Shown here one piece after another: positions 1 to 10,250 of a stretch of DNA of 64,000 bases. Source of the DNA: Oryzias latipes. Its lineage: Eukaryota; Chordata; Actinopteri; Beloniformes; Adrianichthyidae. The stretch's first letter is position 1; each line of letters begins with the position of its first letter. The DNA lies in the NCBI RefSeq assembly GCF_002234675.1, contig NC_019869.2, forward strand, positions 14,065,015-14,129,014, read 5' to 3'. The notes below the pieces were generated by a model. The model was not told where the DNA came from and made no database searches. It saw only the letters and a list, made by a program, of their open reading frames with translations. Both the position numbers and the translations under genes were made by a program.

Positions 1-471
1 TTGATTGAGATTGAGGGAATACTCAACTCAAAACCTTTGGGTTACATTTCATCAGATCTGGCTGACCCAAACCCCATTACCCCAAACCTGTTGCTGATGG
101 GGCGGCTCGACCCTTCTCTGCCACAAGTGATCTACCATGACTCAGAGCTTCTTGGACGGCGACATTGGAAGACCTGTCAAGTGCTATCTGATCGATTTTG
201 GACTCAGTTCATACGTCACTATCTCCCAACACTGCAGACCCGTTCAAAGTGGCAGAAAGACACTTCTCCCCTTCAATCAGGAACTGTAGTGATGGTAGTT
301 GATCCCCAGCTGCCAAGGGCTTCATGGCCTATCGGAAGGATCTGCAAGATATTCCCAGGAGCTGACGGTTTGATCCGTACAGCAGAAGTTAAAGTAAAGG
401 ACCGGACGTACATGCGACCAGTGAGACGCCTCATCCGACTACCTGCTGACGCGCAAACAAACGAACAGTAA
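1..471 (+). mobile_element. BEL/Pao LTR retrotransposon, 3' end of pol (DUF5641-like), partial
   Basis: The reading frame is open from the first base and stops with TAA at 469-471, so the 5' part of pol lies outside the window. The 156 residues resemble the region after the integrase core in BEL/Pao polyproteins. Landmarks are NSKPLGY near residue 9, an ITPNLLLMGR-like stretch near 26, a QVLSDRFWTQF segment near 60, and the closing GRI-DGLIRTAEVKV-MRPVRRL segment typical of DUF5641. No frameshift or internal stop is visible here, so the copy may be fairly young. A purine-rich tract (about 498-508) follows, and then a likely LTR starting TGTTATG. Family assignment is from recognition of the motif order, not from a search. 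Confidence 0.8.
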
Positions 472-509
472 ACCCTGCAGCAAACTTGCTGTGCAAGTTT
501 GGGGGCGGC

Positions 510-930
510 TGTTATGAAAAGTGGCTTAAAGGCGTTGTTCTGAAGTTCGCCACTAGAGGGCGCGGCCGTTTTTTGAGTTAATAAATCATCATTTGTAAGC
601 AGAGGTGAACAGAGGAGTAAATGGCGAAGTTTCCAGAGCAGTTCAGTTTAATTAGCCCGTGTGTGCGTCCATGAGAGCAGTGAGCCCATTTTTCATGTTT
701 ATATTAGGGCAAAATATGTTGTTTATTGGTGTGGACATTTTCTGCTAACTTAACAAGTTAAGCTAGTTTTGGTTAGAAGTTTATTGGATGTATTTAGCTC
801 CTACAATTATAAGTTTTCTTGGTATAATATTTTGAGTATTGATGCTATCGAGGTTTGTGGAATGTTATTAAGACTTATTATTATTGAATTTGGTTTATTA
901 TAATTGTATTATTTGTTTTTCTTCATTCTG
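510..930 (+). mobile_element. Probable 3' LTR of the BEL/Pao element (right end uncertain)
   Basis: Directly after the purine-rich tract the sequence begins TGTTATG at 510, as expected for an LTR start. It holds a CTCF-like CCACTAGAGGGCGC at about 551-564 and AATAAA-like signals near 580. I cannot find a matching terminus because the sequence becomes AT-rich and runs into a CA microsatellite, so the end coordinate is only a guess. Confidence 0.45.
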
Positions 931-940
931 TGTTTAGAAC

Positions 941-961
941 CACACACACACACACACACAC
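941..961. repeat. (CA)n microsatellite
   Basis: About ten CA units in tandem, followed by a short cccaaa-type low-complexity stretch. Confidence 0.95.
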
Positions 962-1155
962 CCAAACCCAAACCAGAAATATACATGTGCTGGACTGTAA
1001 AGCCAAACCCAGATTAAAAAAGGAACAGCAAGAAAGTCATCCTCTGGTCTGTCATTGCTTGGGAGAATACACACACTTGACCAGTGTGCTCTCTGCGATC
1101 ATCCACATCCGAAACCCTTAGTAAAGACTGAAGTCTTCAATACAAGTGGGAAGAA

Positions 1156-1994
1156 ATGAAAACACTTCAACCCGCAGACCAGCTGATTCTCAAAACTTGG
1201 AACGCGCTGCCTGTCACATTCTTCACACTGCAGCGTGTGAGTGTCGCTGTATTGACGATGTTTGGCTCCACGTACGCATGTGAGCAGTCCTTTTCACATC
1301 TTAAAAACATTAAGACCAATGTACGATCTCTTCTAACCGACGGAAGTCTCAACGCCTGCATGAAGCTCAATCTCACATCTTATCAGCCAGACTACAAGAG
1401 CATCAGCAAAACAATGCAGCACCAGAAGTCGCATTAATTATAAGAAATGCTCATCATTTACTAGCAACAGCATAGCAGTGTTATTGAAAAGAATCCACAG
1501 ACTTATTGTAATTTAAAAATGTTGAAAATACATCAAATGCACACATTCACTTGTATTTGTAGTTTTAAACATATTGTAGCGGACTGAGTTTGACTGTTGT
1601 TGGGTCGCGTTCCAAGTTCTGGAGTTCATTAAACGCATCATGCAGAGATCTGATTGGCCCTCAGTTGTGTCGCTCAGCTTGTCATTGGGGGGTTTGGAGC
1701 AATGGGGTTCAGCTATGGGCCAAATAAGGGAAATGGGAGGGCTGACGCGGCAGGCAGCGAGAGAATAAAAAGTTGTGGAGAAGCGCTCTCGGTGGGAGAG
1801 ATTCAGGAGTTGCTGAACAAGTTGTACGGTGTTTGTTACGGCCTGCGACCAGAATAAAGAACATTAAAAGAGGTTAAGTCTCCGTGCCTCAGTGTGGAAA
1901 AGGAGCGCTACATTATTGTATGGCTCTTTCGAAATTATATTTAGAAATATTTGGCGTTTATGGCTCTCTCGGCCAAAAAGGTTCCCGACCCCTG
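1156..1994 (+). mobile_element. hAT DNA transposon remnant: transposase C-terminus to 3' terminal repeat
   Basis: The frame 1156-1437 (93 aa) carries the hAT C-terminal dimerisation signature: TMFGSTYACEQSFS followed by K-R-LTDGSLNACMKL. The last 80 bases end in ggttcccgacccctg, which on the other strand starts CAGGGGTCGGGAACC. This is a familiar hAT terminal repeat in fish, so the element ends at about 1994. The 5' part of the transposase and the 5' terminus are not recognisable, so the copy is dead. The 3' non-coding part is interrupted by a probable solo LTR at 1575-1912. Confidence 0.75.
1575..1912 (+). mobile_element. Probable solo LTR inserted in the hAT remnant
   Basis: This 338-bp block begins TGTAGCG and ends CGCTACA, a perfect 7-bp inverted repeat with the TG...CA ends of LTRs. 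An AATAAA lies at about 1853-1858, near its 3' side. It sits between the hAT 3' non-coding region and the hAT terminal repeat, so it must be an insertion. The flanking bases (catat / ttatt) do not form a clean target duplication. The short open frame within it (1654-1857) is not a gene. Confidence 0.6.
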
Positions 1995-3260
1995 AGCTAA
2001 ACTGTGTTCTTATCCTGTGCTCAAGAGTCCTGACTTCAACCAAAGGTTCCTGGTCCAAGTAGATTTACACAAAGCTCGGACGGCATCATAATTAGTTTGT
2101 TTGGTCTACCCAAAAGTTAGTGACCAACCCCGCAGGTCGTGTGACTCACCTGTCGTTAAGTTTGTATTTTATTTTTGAGGTAGATTATTGGGATTTTTGT
2201 AAATAACATTGCTCCTCTGCATTGATTGTGTGGCCTGACAAGCTCTTCCCTGAGGAACCAACGACACTTGATATTCATGCAGGGCCACCATTCAGATCTG
2301 GCCATTTTTTTACCTGCGGTCAGCTCGTATCCACCCTTAAGTGCAGTTGTGACAGTGTGTGTTTTATTTTTGTGTAACTTTGATTCCCTGTTCTGGACTG
2401 TGATGCCGTCAGCAGAAGTTTCAATGAACTCGAGCTCCTTATGGACGTGATCACAGAACAAGTAATAGGTGTGAGTCTGACAGTTATGGTACAGTTATGG
2501 GGGGGGGTCATCCGGGGTGCACATAATTAAGAGAGACTACAGAGGGGAGAACATGACACAGTGCCAGAGGTGAGCTCCCATGAGTGACAAGCCTCTCATG
2601 GGATAAGCATGTGGGGCCATGTGACTTAAAGCAGGAAGACGCCACACAGAAGGGAGTCATGGTAACAGACAGAGTCAGACTTGAGAAAGGGTCACCGAGG
2701 TGGATTAGCAGAGGGGTGTGGCTGTGACGCACCCTTCTCTGAGATAAGTACCCTTTCTTACTTTTTTACATCAAAACAAGCAGTGCTAAAAAGGAACTAA
2801 AAGCAGACCTTTATTTTCTCCAGGAGAATCTATTTAGATCCCCAGAACCTGTTTTATGGTTGTTTCATGTTTTATGGTTTTAGAGCTTTTATTGATTTAT
2901 TTTTTATGATGCTTAAATCAGACCTCTGGTTATTGTAAATGGATGAGGACTCCTCGCGATTGATGGAACTTTGGACTCCAACTTGGTAAAAGATGTAATG
3001 ACCCATGTGGTCATTTGTAAATTATAATAAATTTTTATCCCTCTTCCAAGGCAGCTCCATTAATATCCTGTTTGCAGCTGATCTAGCTGATCGTATCTGC
3101 CACCTTGTCAAACTGCCAAGACCAAGGCTTTTTTATTTTCATTTTTGGTTTACAATTATTGGTTTAATTTAATAAGAAATTAAGAAATAGCTTTAATTTG
3201 ACTGAATTAAGTTAGAATGTTTTTCTACAACTTTGAGTGCACACTTCCTAGTTATTGTGA
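1995..3260. other. Intergenic, no gene recognised
   Basis: Mixed AT-rich sequence with short open frames on both strands that look random. I see no splice-supported exons, and no repeat family that I can name. Confidence 0.5.
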
Positions 3261-3989
3261 ACATTTCAAATCAATCTTTATTTATAAAAAAAGCGCTTCT
3301 CACACATTGCGCAACTCGAAGCGCTTTAACATTTAAAAGAAAAAGAAAAAAACACTATCACAATAAAAACCCAACCCAGCCTTCACCCTTCCCACTTCCC
3401 TCCTTTAACACATACGACCCATGACCCCACACACAAGGAATACTGATAAAAGTAACTACTAAAAGAAATTTAAGGCTTGGCTCTGCTGTGACGAAACAGT
3501 ATTTTGGGAATCCATTCATACCAGAAGCCAGACCGGGACAGCAAGGGGGTCCACTTCACAGCCATGGGGCTGCAATGTTGAACTCCAACTGATCCAGCAA
3601 GGGTGACAACCACCAACCAAGCCAGCAAGGCCTGACGGAAAAGATCCCCACAAGAAACACAAAAGATCTATATAAAAACATAAACTTGAGAATAAGATTA
3701 AGTGCATAAAATAAAATTAAATACATAAAAGAATTTATACTAAAACTAATAGAATAAATAAGATCAACTAAAAGCGAAATAAAAGAGATGGGTCTTGAGC
3801 CTCTCCTTAAAAACCTTTACAGACTCTGCGGCCCTGAGGTTCTCCAGCAGGCTGTTCCAGAGGCGAGGATCATAATGGCAGAACGAAGCCTCACTGTAAG
3901 TTTTGGTCCTCACCTTAGGGACAAGTAAAAGGCCGGCACCGGAGGACCTCAGGGTCTGCAAGGGCTTATACTTTAAAAGTAGATCATTT

Positions 3990-5172
3990 ACATATCACAG
4001 AGGACTGTGGGCTGCAGCCTGCCGTCCACCACTGACATCTATACGACCAGATGCAGGAAACGGGCCTCCCACATCCTGAAAGACCCCACTCACCCCTCAC
4101 ACCCTCTGTTCTCCCTGCTCCCCTCAGGTAGGAGACTGAGGGGCATAAAGAGCAGGACCACCAGACTGAGGAACAGTTTCTTCCCTGAAGCAGTCAGACT
4201 GCTGAACTCCGGTTGAGCACTGCACCCCCCCCCCTTCCATGGACGACAAGCTAATTCTCAAGTGCAATATCACAGGGCTGTGCAATACTGTCACCGGCTG
4301 GCCTTTGAGCAGTGGGAGTGTAGGAAGTTCTCAGAGGTCAGGTTAAATTAGTAGAGATATTTATTTGTCCAACACATTCACAAACGCAAGAGGCCTCGCC
4401 ACTGATATTACAGGTGGTTTAAATACTAATTAAGCATACCATCTCCTCCTTCCTGGAGGGAGGTTTACCTTTACTGAAATCTACAATTCATATAAAAAGG
4501 CTACATTCTTTATTCTAAATTCCTTAAACAAATTATAAAATCAAATTCATTTTTATTACTCTAATTTAAAAAATCAAGTAGAAACATTAAAACAACAAAT
4601 ATCTCCCAAATACAATGACTTCCCCCCCTCAGGCCTCTGAATAGATTCTCCTGGAACCTTAAATATAGCTCTGTTCCTAGGGGAAGGGTTTTGCTGGAGC
4701 ACACTGGAAAAGACAAAAACAGGTGAGTACATCTTGCAGTCACATCTTAACCCAATTATAATGAAACTAACATTCCTTTCTTCCAGGTAGCTGCCAATTC
4801 ATCTACATACCACACAGGAAAAAATAAAATCATGCAAACCCCAATAAACCCTTATTCAAACCTATAAAATGTGACATTTATTTCTGTTTTAAGTGTTACT
4901 TTTTAAAATGTTGTGTGCCCACGTACCATACCTATAACTTTAATAAGGTAACGAAGGAGATCTTTGTTACAAATACTTAATATAATATACTGTGCAATTT
5001 GAAACATACTTTCTGTGCAATACTCATCAGGAAACACACCGTAACATATTGATATCACATTGATATTATATTATTAATTTATGTCTGAATGTAAACGGCT
5101 GGCCCGGGACCAGAGAGCCTAATTTCGTTTTATCATGTGATAAAATGACAAAGATTTCCTGATTCCTGATTA
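3990..5172 (+). mobile_element. LINE 3' end nested inside the antisense LINE
   Basis: 4007-4216 encodes a reverse-transcriptase tail: RKRASHILKDPTHPSHPLF, then LLPSGRRLRGIKSRTTRLRNSFFPEAVRLLN. This arrangement is common at the C-terminus of fish non-LTR elements. The 3'UTR is recognisable by repeated 'gtgcaatat' phrases and finishes in the short tandem tail gattcctgattcctgatt at about 5155-5172. It is strongly 5'-truncated. A solo LTR at 4289-4971 interrupts its 3'UTR. Confidence 0.75.
4289..4971 (-). mobile_element. Solo LTR with 5-bp target duplication
   Basis: This 683-bp block reads TGTCACC... to ...TGTTACA on the plus strand. On the minus strand it starts TGTAACA and ends GGTGACA. It is flanked by identical 5-bp copies of AATAC at 4284-4288 and 4972-4976. 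Removing it restores a continuous LINE 3'UTR phrase (...gggctgtgcaatacttaatataat...). No internal retroelement genes are present, so it is a solo LTR from recombination between two LTRs. Orientation is inferred only from the better TG...CA fit. Confidence 0.82.
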
Positions 5173-5819
5173 AATAAGACCATTAAAACATTTGTAAACC
5201 ATTAAAGGAATCTAAAAATCAATTCTGTATTTCGCAGGGAGCCAATGCAGCGATTTAAATAATGGGTGTAATCTGTTCCTGCCCTCTGGTCCTTGTCAGG
5301 ACTCGTGCCACAGAGTTCTGTAGAAGTTGTAAGTTTGAAAAATACTTTTTGGATAAACCAGAGAGCAGGGCATTACAATAATTTAAATGACTAAGAATAA
5401 AAGCAAGCATCAGCACCTCAGATGATAACGTCCTATCGTAAAGACACTTTAAGATACTTAATGTGTGGCATAAAATTTACCTCAGAGTCAAAAATTATAC
5501 CCAGCTTTCTCACACAGTGAGATGGTTTAAAATTCTGAAGATGTGGTAAAATCATCGCTCTCGTCTTCAGAACTGATGTTTAAATTTGGGTTTACAATCT
5601 TGTCTTTAGAGTTTAATCTGTTCCATCAGGGAAAAACTAAGTATTGTACCTAAGGGGAAAATTTGCATTACGATAAGAAGTTTTTAATGATACTTCATTA
5701 TTTGTGAAAAACATAACATAGCGATCACAACAAACTAACACAACACAACAACATCTATCTTTTGAACCTCTTTTGAGATCACGAGGTGCTGGAGCCTATC
5801 CCAACGACTTGTGGACACT

Positions 5820-6264
5820 CATGGACTGTATAGGAGAACTGGACAGAGTAATTCCTCTCCCTTGGCATTCCAAACAGGAAGTACTGTGGATTGAAGCTTT
5901 TTTTCACCTGTTTTTAATAATCTTAATTTTTCATAAATATGTTGAATGCAAATTATTCAAGCTATAAACTGACTAATCGGATGCCTGAATAAAAGTATGT
6001 GGTTCCCACTGGTCCTCATATCCAGTGTTCTAAACATTCAGATATTGTGTAGCTCTCTTTCAAATGGTAAGCGTGTGGCCTTCCAACAAGCTCACTCCTG
6101 ATTGGTGAGAGTGGTTGCTATTGAAACATTGTCTCAAAACCAATCACTGGCTCCAACATGGCGGTGTCTGTATTGTAAAAAATGGCAACTGAATTCACTT
6201 GGGACTAAACCCTTATTTATGAGTGATGTCACGCTCACTCTGTCTATTTCTCATTTACAGTCAA
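5820..6264 (+). mobile_element. MITE family 2, copy 1
   Basis: The left end (tggactgtataggagaactgga) and right end (cactctgtctatttctcatttacagtcaat) form imperfect inverted repeats about 30 bp long. The interior phrase ggccttccaacaagctcactcctgattggtgagagtgg recurs in the copies at 47978-48483 and 58471-58955. There is no coding capacity. Confidence 0.75.
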
Positions 6265-6265
6265 T

Positions 6266-6525
6266 TGGTTCACTCTGAACAGGTCTCCAGTCTGTTGCAG
6301 GCACACAGTCAAAACTAAAGAAGATTCAGAATCACCAATTAACCTGTGAAGCAAATTTTTGGACTGTGGGAGGAAGCGGGAGTGATCGGGAGAAAACCCA
6401 CACGTGCATGAGGCGAACCTGCACAGTCCACATGGAAAGACCACAGCCAGAATCTGAACTGAGGCTTTCTCACTGTGAGGCGAGAGTGGTCACCACTACA
6501 CTACCATGCAGACCACGCGCTAAGA
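6266..6525 (-). mobile_element. tRNA-like SINE (family A), antisense
   Basis: On the minus strand this reads like the SINE at 63035: a 'tgtagtggtgaccactctcgcctcacagtgag' A-box-like start, then a degraded B-box phrase, 'gtggactgtgcagg', 'gtgggttttctcccgatcactcc', 'ttaattggtgattctgaat' and 'gacctgttcagagtg'. It abuts MITE family 2 copy 1. Confidence 0.65.
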
Positions 6526-6658
6526 TAAAACTCTAAAGTGTGTAATCATTTAATGCATCTGATTTGATCCTTTTTAAAATTTTGGAATGTGATGTTCTGC
6601 TGCTGAATCTTTACGACTGCCCTGCTCTAACATCACTGCAACAAAAAGAATCTTTTGA

Positions 6659-6675
6659 CCAGCAGAGGGCGCTGG
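6659..6675 (+). promoter_or_regulatory. CTCF-like site
   Basis: CCAGCAGAGGGCGCTGG matches the vertebrate CTCF core (CCASYAGRKGGCRS) at every core position. It lies just left of the duplicated block, so it could act as a boundary. That role is inference. Confidence 0.5.
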
Positions 6676-7171
6676 AAGCACGGAAAAAGGATTGTTGGAG
6701 AGGTCTGCTAAAATATACAACTTCATTGATCCTCACTTAGAAATTGGAGAACACTTAATCTGGTTTGTTAAAATAGCCCAGACGTTAATAAGATAACATT
6801 TCTGTTATAAACTGCTGACTTTTACTTTTAAAAGATCATTGTTCACAGAAGAAAACTTTAAATATTTGCTCTGTTATTCTCATAAATGATGTGGGTAAAA
6901 TGCATGGGGGAGAAAGGATCCATTTAGACCAAAAATGTAAAAAAGACAAAGAACAAATCATGAAATGTCTTCAAATCAAATAAAAAAATGGAAAGAGAAG
7001 TTTAATCAATCATTTATTTTATAGATTGACATTAGAAAAACAATCAATGGTTCAAAAACAGATGGATTTGCTGATTTTATTGAAACAAAATACTCTGAAC
7101 TAATACAGAAAATATTTGGCAATGAACCGATACAGGAAGGAAAAACAATTTTTTGCACCAACTATTACTAG

Positions 7172-7262
7172 TGTGTGATTGTGTGTGTGTGTGAATGTGT
7201 GACTGTAAACCGCTTGAGGCCTTCCAAGAAGGTTGTAAAGCGCTAAATAAGTATACACCAAT
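7172..7262 (+). mobile_element. SINE family B, 3' fragment (copy A)
   Basis: The phrase gtgtgaatgtgtgactgtaaaccgcttgaggccttcc...aaagcgctaaataagtatacacc matches the 3' half of the fuller SINE at 37915-38150. It is shared with copy B at 13494-13585, so it predates the duplication. Confidence 0.65.
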
Positions 7263-7399
7263 TAACATTTAGTAATTAATCAAGAACAAATGGTAAACAG
7301 TGATTAACATTCAAAGTGCTTTTCAAGGCTGTAATTGTGATCCACCAATGGAGTAATCTAGGCCCCACAAAACTATCAGCAGCACTTTAAAGTCAATTC

Positions 7400-7697
7400 T
7401 AAACAGCGCTGTTAGAATGGCTCAGGCCCAGGGTTTGATTCCCAGGGGCCACAATGAGCTTTATCCAGTGTGGGTCTTTAAGCAAGACCCTTCGCGCTAC
7501 TACCTAACTATGTAGACACAAGGGGGGCCAAATCTTGGTCCCTCTGTGCCTGTCCCTAGCTCGGTTAAAATACAGAGTTGTATCAGGAAGGGCATCCGGC
7601 GTAAAACTCTCTCCCTAACCACCAGTGAATCAGTGAAAGCTGATTCACTGTGGCGACCCCTGAAGGGATATGCTGTAAGGTAAACAACAACAACAAC
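7400..7697 (+). mobile_element. SINE family C with (CAA)n tail (copy A)
   Basis: It has a tRNA-like B-box phrase (gggtttgattcccag), then 'ctttaagcaagaccctt', 'gcatccggcgtaaaa' and 'gtggcgacccctgaagggatatgctg', and a terminal caacaacaacaac run. This is the layout of a fish SINE. The same insertion is in copy B at about 13723-14018, with a few substitutions. Confidence 0.7.
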
Positions 7698-8125
7698 TAT
7701 TTGTCAATGCAAAGTCCTGAGAGCGGGAATGATTTGGTCACTTTTTCTGGTCCAAACTCTGGCATTCTGAACGAGACAGAAGACTGTTCCAGATGAAGGC
7801 ACAAAGTAGCTACTCTACATCTGAACATGCATGATTGAGACGATAAAAAGCTCAAAGTGAGGCTGAACCTCAGCTCGAAGTCTGCTTTGACTTCACGATT
7901 TGTAAGTCCACTTTTGGTCTCTAACCCCCAACCTTCTTAAAAGACCCAACCCAGCAACCGGGATCCACTGATCACAGGTCGACCACTCAACCTATTAACA
8001 TCAACTTTTCAATTATTTTAAAGTAGTTTTACATAGAGGTTTTCTACCAAAAGTTACACGGTTGGATTCAAACAATATTATCATCACATTTAATTGTTTA
8101 TAATTTTTCTGAACGCTTGTCTAGA

Positions 8126-9818
8126 TTAAATTTTGTTTGGATTCAGGTCAGGGTAAATTTTACCATCCCATTTAAATTTGTCAAACTTTTTCAGCTCCTG
8201 TTTAAGATAATTAAAAACTCTCATTTTAGCTCTCCGCCTGTTTTCTTCAGGAACATTTTCTTCTGGTCTCAGCTGCTCCATAACTTGCGATTCCTCTTTA
8301 AACAAATTGCTCAGACTCTCAACCTCAGCACAGCCGCCGTGTGCCCAACGCTTTCTTTCAGTCGTGTCTAAACCAAACAAATCACTGCAAGATCTGCAAG
8401 GATCCATCGGTCTTCCTTCACTGATATTGAAAGCCTCACATTTAACATTGGAGGGTAGCTGGATATTTCTACTAAAATATAACTTTTTTTGTTTATCTGG
8501 ATAATATGTCATTACAGCATCGGATGCTAATCTATGCCAGTAACCAAAACAGGACGCAGCAACCAGTATTTCTCCAGCAGGACGACCACGCGTGGACATG
8601 GAGACCCCATAATATCTGCAGGAATCGCACATCTGAGAGACGCAGATGGTGGAGGAGAACAAAATCTGGGAAGAAGTTCTTTCTTTCATTTGAAGAACGA
8701 CAGTCTGGAGTCTGTCTTTAATCAGGTCTTCTTTTTCTTGTCCGTAAAGACGGACAACCTGTTGGAAAAAGGATCCAGATGTGAGCAAAAACATCACCAT
8801 CCAGAAGACTTCCTGACATTAAAATCCAGTATTTTTCAATCCACTATATGTAGCTCCTGTTATTGGAGTCGGAAGTCCGAATTATTAAATGATTATGTAA
8901 AAGCTTAAAGCTGTCAAAGTTCTCTGATACGCTCAGAAGCCATTTTGATTTGCTGACTCTAGTTTAGTTTCATTTTTCTAGAAAGGCCTCCTGAAGTAGG
9001 AGGGACTCCAGGAAGGTGTGACGCAGGTAATGTTTGTGATCCTGCTGGACTACCAATACAGCAGAAGTAGAAACAAAGATCTTCTATCTGTTACTTAGAG
9101 GTCTAAAACACCAAATATGAAGAAGAAAAAAGTTTCAAAGATGTTTGTTTAACTTTCTATCTACTGTTATCTGTCAGGAAAAAAAGACAGAAACCTCATG
9201 AAGAATTATTCAATCATCAGAGAATATCCTACCATGTCTAGCAAACAGGAAAAAGGACTCCTCCTGGGAAGTTGAGTGGAATAAAGTCGGAAGGGTTCAG
9301 GGTATTCATTCTCCAAATATTCCAATGTGTCGTCATCATCACCCAGGAGATTTCGTGGTGAAAACGGTGGAGAGTTGATCAGTCCCAGAAAAAACAGGCA
9401 GTGAAGAATCTAGGAATTGAAGGAAAACACAGAAACGCATCATTTCCTATTTTTTAGTCTTGCTTGATCATGGTTCCATTAAAACCCACCTCATCCACCA
9501 ACATGGACGTGTCCTGCCGAGTCAGGTTATTCAGATCAACCATCGTGGTTATGAGGATGAAGGCATTCCTCCTGAAAACCTCTCCATCTGACAGATATTC
9601 AATCCTGCAATGAAAACATTTCAGGAATCTGGTCTAACTACGACGTTCTACAGCAGATTATGGAAGAATAGGTCAGGAAATCTATCAACTCACTGTTTTT
9701 CTTCCTCTTCGTCCGCCTAAAGCAAAAGATGGATAGAGGAAAGGTTATAAATATGTGGAACATGGAAGATGAAAATTGTGTTAAAAGGTTATAACAGATG
9801 AAAGATGCTGCTCACCAT
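8126..9818 (-). CDS. Uncharacterised 334-aa protein, tandem copy A (five exons)
   Basis: I do not recognise a named family. The exon model, in transcription order, is 9816-9818 (ATG only, donor GTGAGC), 9694-9716, 9490-9604, 9233-9409 and 8126-8812, with the stop at 8126. Every junction is GT-AG and the phases join without a break, giving 334 aa. The N-terminus is acidic (ADEEEEK). The middle has a DDDD run and a short hydrophobic stretch. The last exon is two thirds of the protein, with GRPAGEILVAASCFGYWH at about 182-199, PCRSC at 244-248, GGCAEVESLS at 265-274 and a Lys-rich C-terminus. The PCxxC and CAE motifs recall a deaminase zinc site, but in inverted order. Other cysteines (C168, C171) could instead make a zinc knuckle. 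An almost identical paralogue lies 6.3 kb away. Confidence 0.85.
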
Positions 9819-10250
9819 TGTGTTGTCCTTTTAGATAAAATTTTACTTTTTTCTGAAGTTTTCTCTGGTGTGTCTGAAGTTAGTCGACTCAGAGCTTCAA
9901 TTGAAAACGTTTCACAGTAAATGAAGGTTTGAAGTTTTGTCTCCGCCTCTGAATCCTTCAATCATTGACTGGTTTCAGTGCACAAGTTTAAACAAAGCAG
10001 GAAGTTCCCCGGCTACACAAGGCGGGGCAAAAGAGAGAAGGCTCTGGGGTAGAAAAAGTCAAGTCTGCTCGGTGTCAAGTTACGGAAACTGTTTGGAAAA
10101 GGAAAATATGCCAAAAAATAAAAGACTTGTTTTATTGTTGATGATATGACTGAAGGTCTGACAGCAGAGCTACAACTAAAGTCCTCTGCAGGTTAGTTAG
10201 TTCTGGTTCACAGTTCAGTTTTGTTTTACAGTGAAAACAAAACTTAAGAC
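9819..10250 (-). promoter_or_regulatory. Upstream region of gene copy A
   Basis: Upstream of the ATG the minus strand holds gtgaaacgttttc and gagaaaacttc motifs. These loosely resemble IRF half-sites (GAAA repeats) but do not match the full ISRE. The segment is conserved in copy B (16142-16573) with few changes, so it was duplicated with the gene. I cannot fix the transcription start. Confidence 0.3.

Larger units (their letters stand above)
3268..5650 (-). mobile_element. L2/CR1-like LINE remnant, antisense, split by another LINE
   Basis: Read on the minus strand, 5650 to 5173 gives reverse-transcriptase C-terminal motifs in order: LGIIFDSEVNF, then DYCNALLSGLSK-like, QNSVARVLTRT-like and SLHWLPA-like segments. 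The frame then breaks at 5173 and resumes at about 3985-3764 with PRLWNSLLENLRA and FKERLKTHLF, the usual end of such LINEs. The 3' untranslated part runs to about 3268 and ends in a caatctttatttata-type tail. Stops and frame changes show that it is dead. The gap between the two halves is exactly the plus-strand LINE at 3990-5172. Confidence 0.72.

Noticed and set aside
1654-1857. 67-aa frame at 1654-1857
   Set aside because: It lies inside the probable solo LTR and has no recognisable domain.
8534-8908. 124-aa plus-strand open frame, repeated at 14857-15231
   Set aside because: It is antisense to the last exon of the 334-aa genes. Its preservation follows from the duplication.
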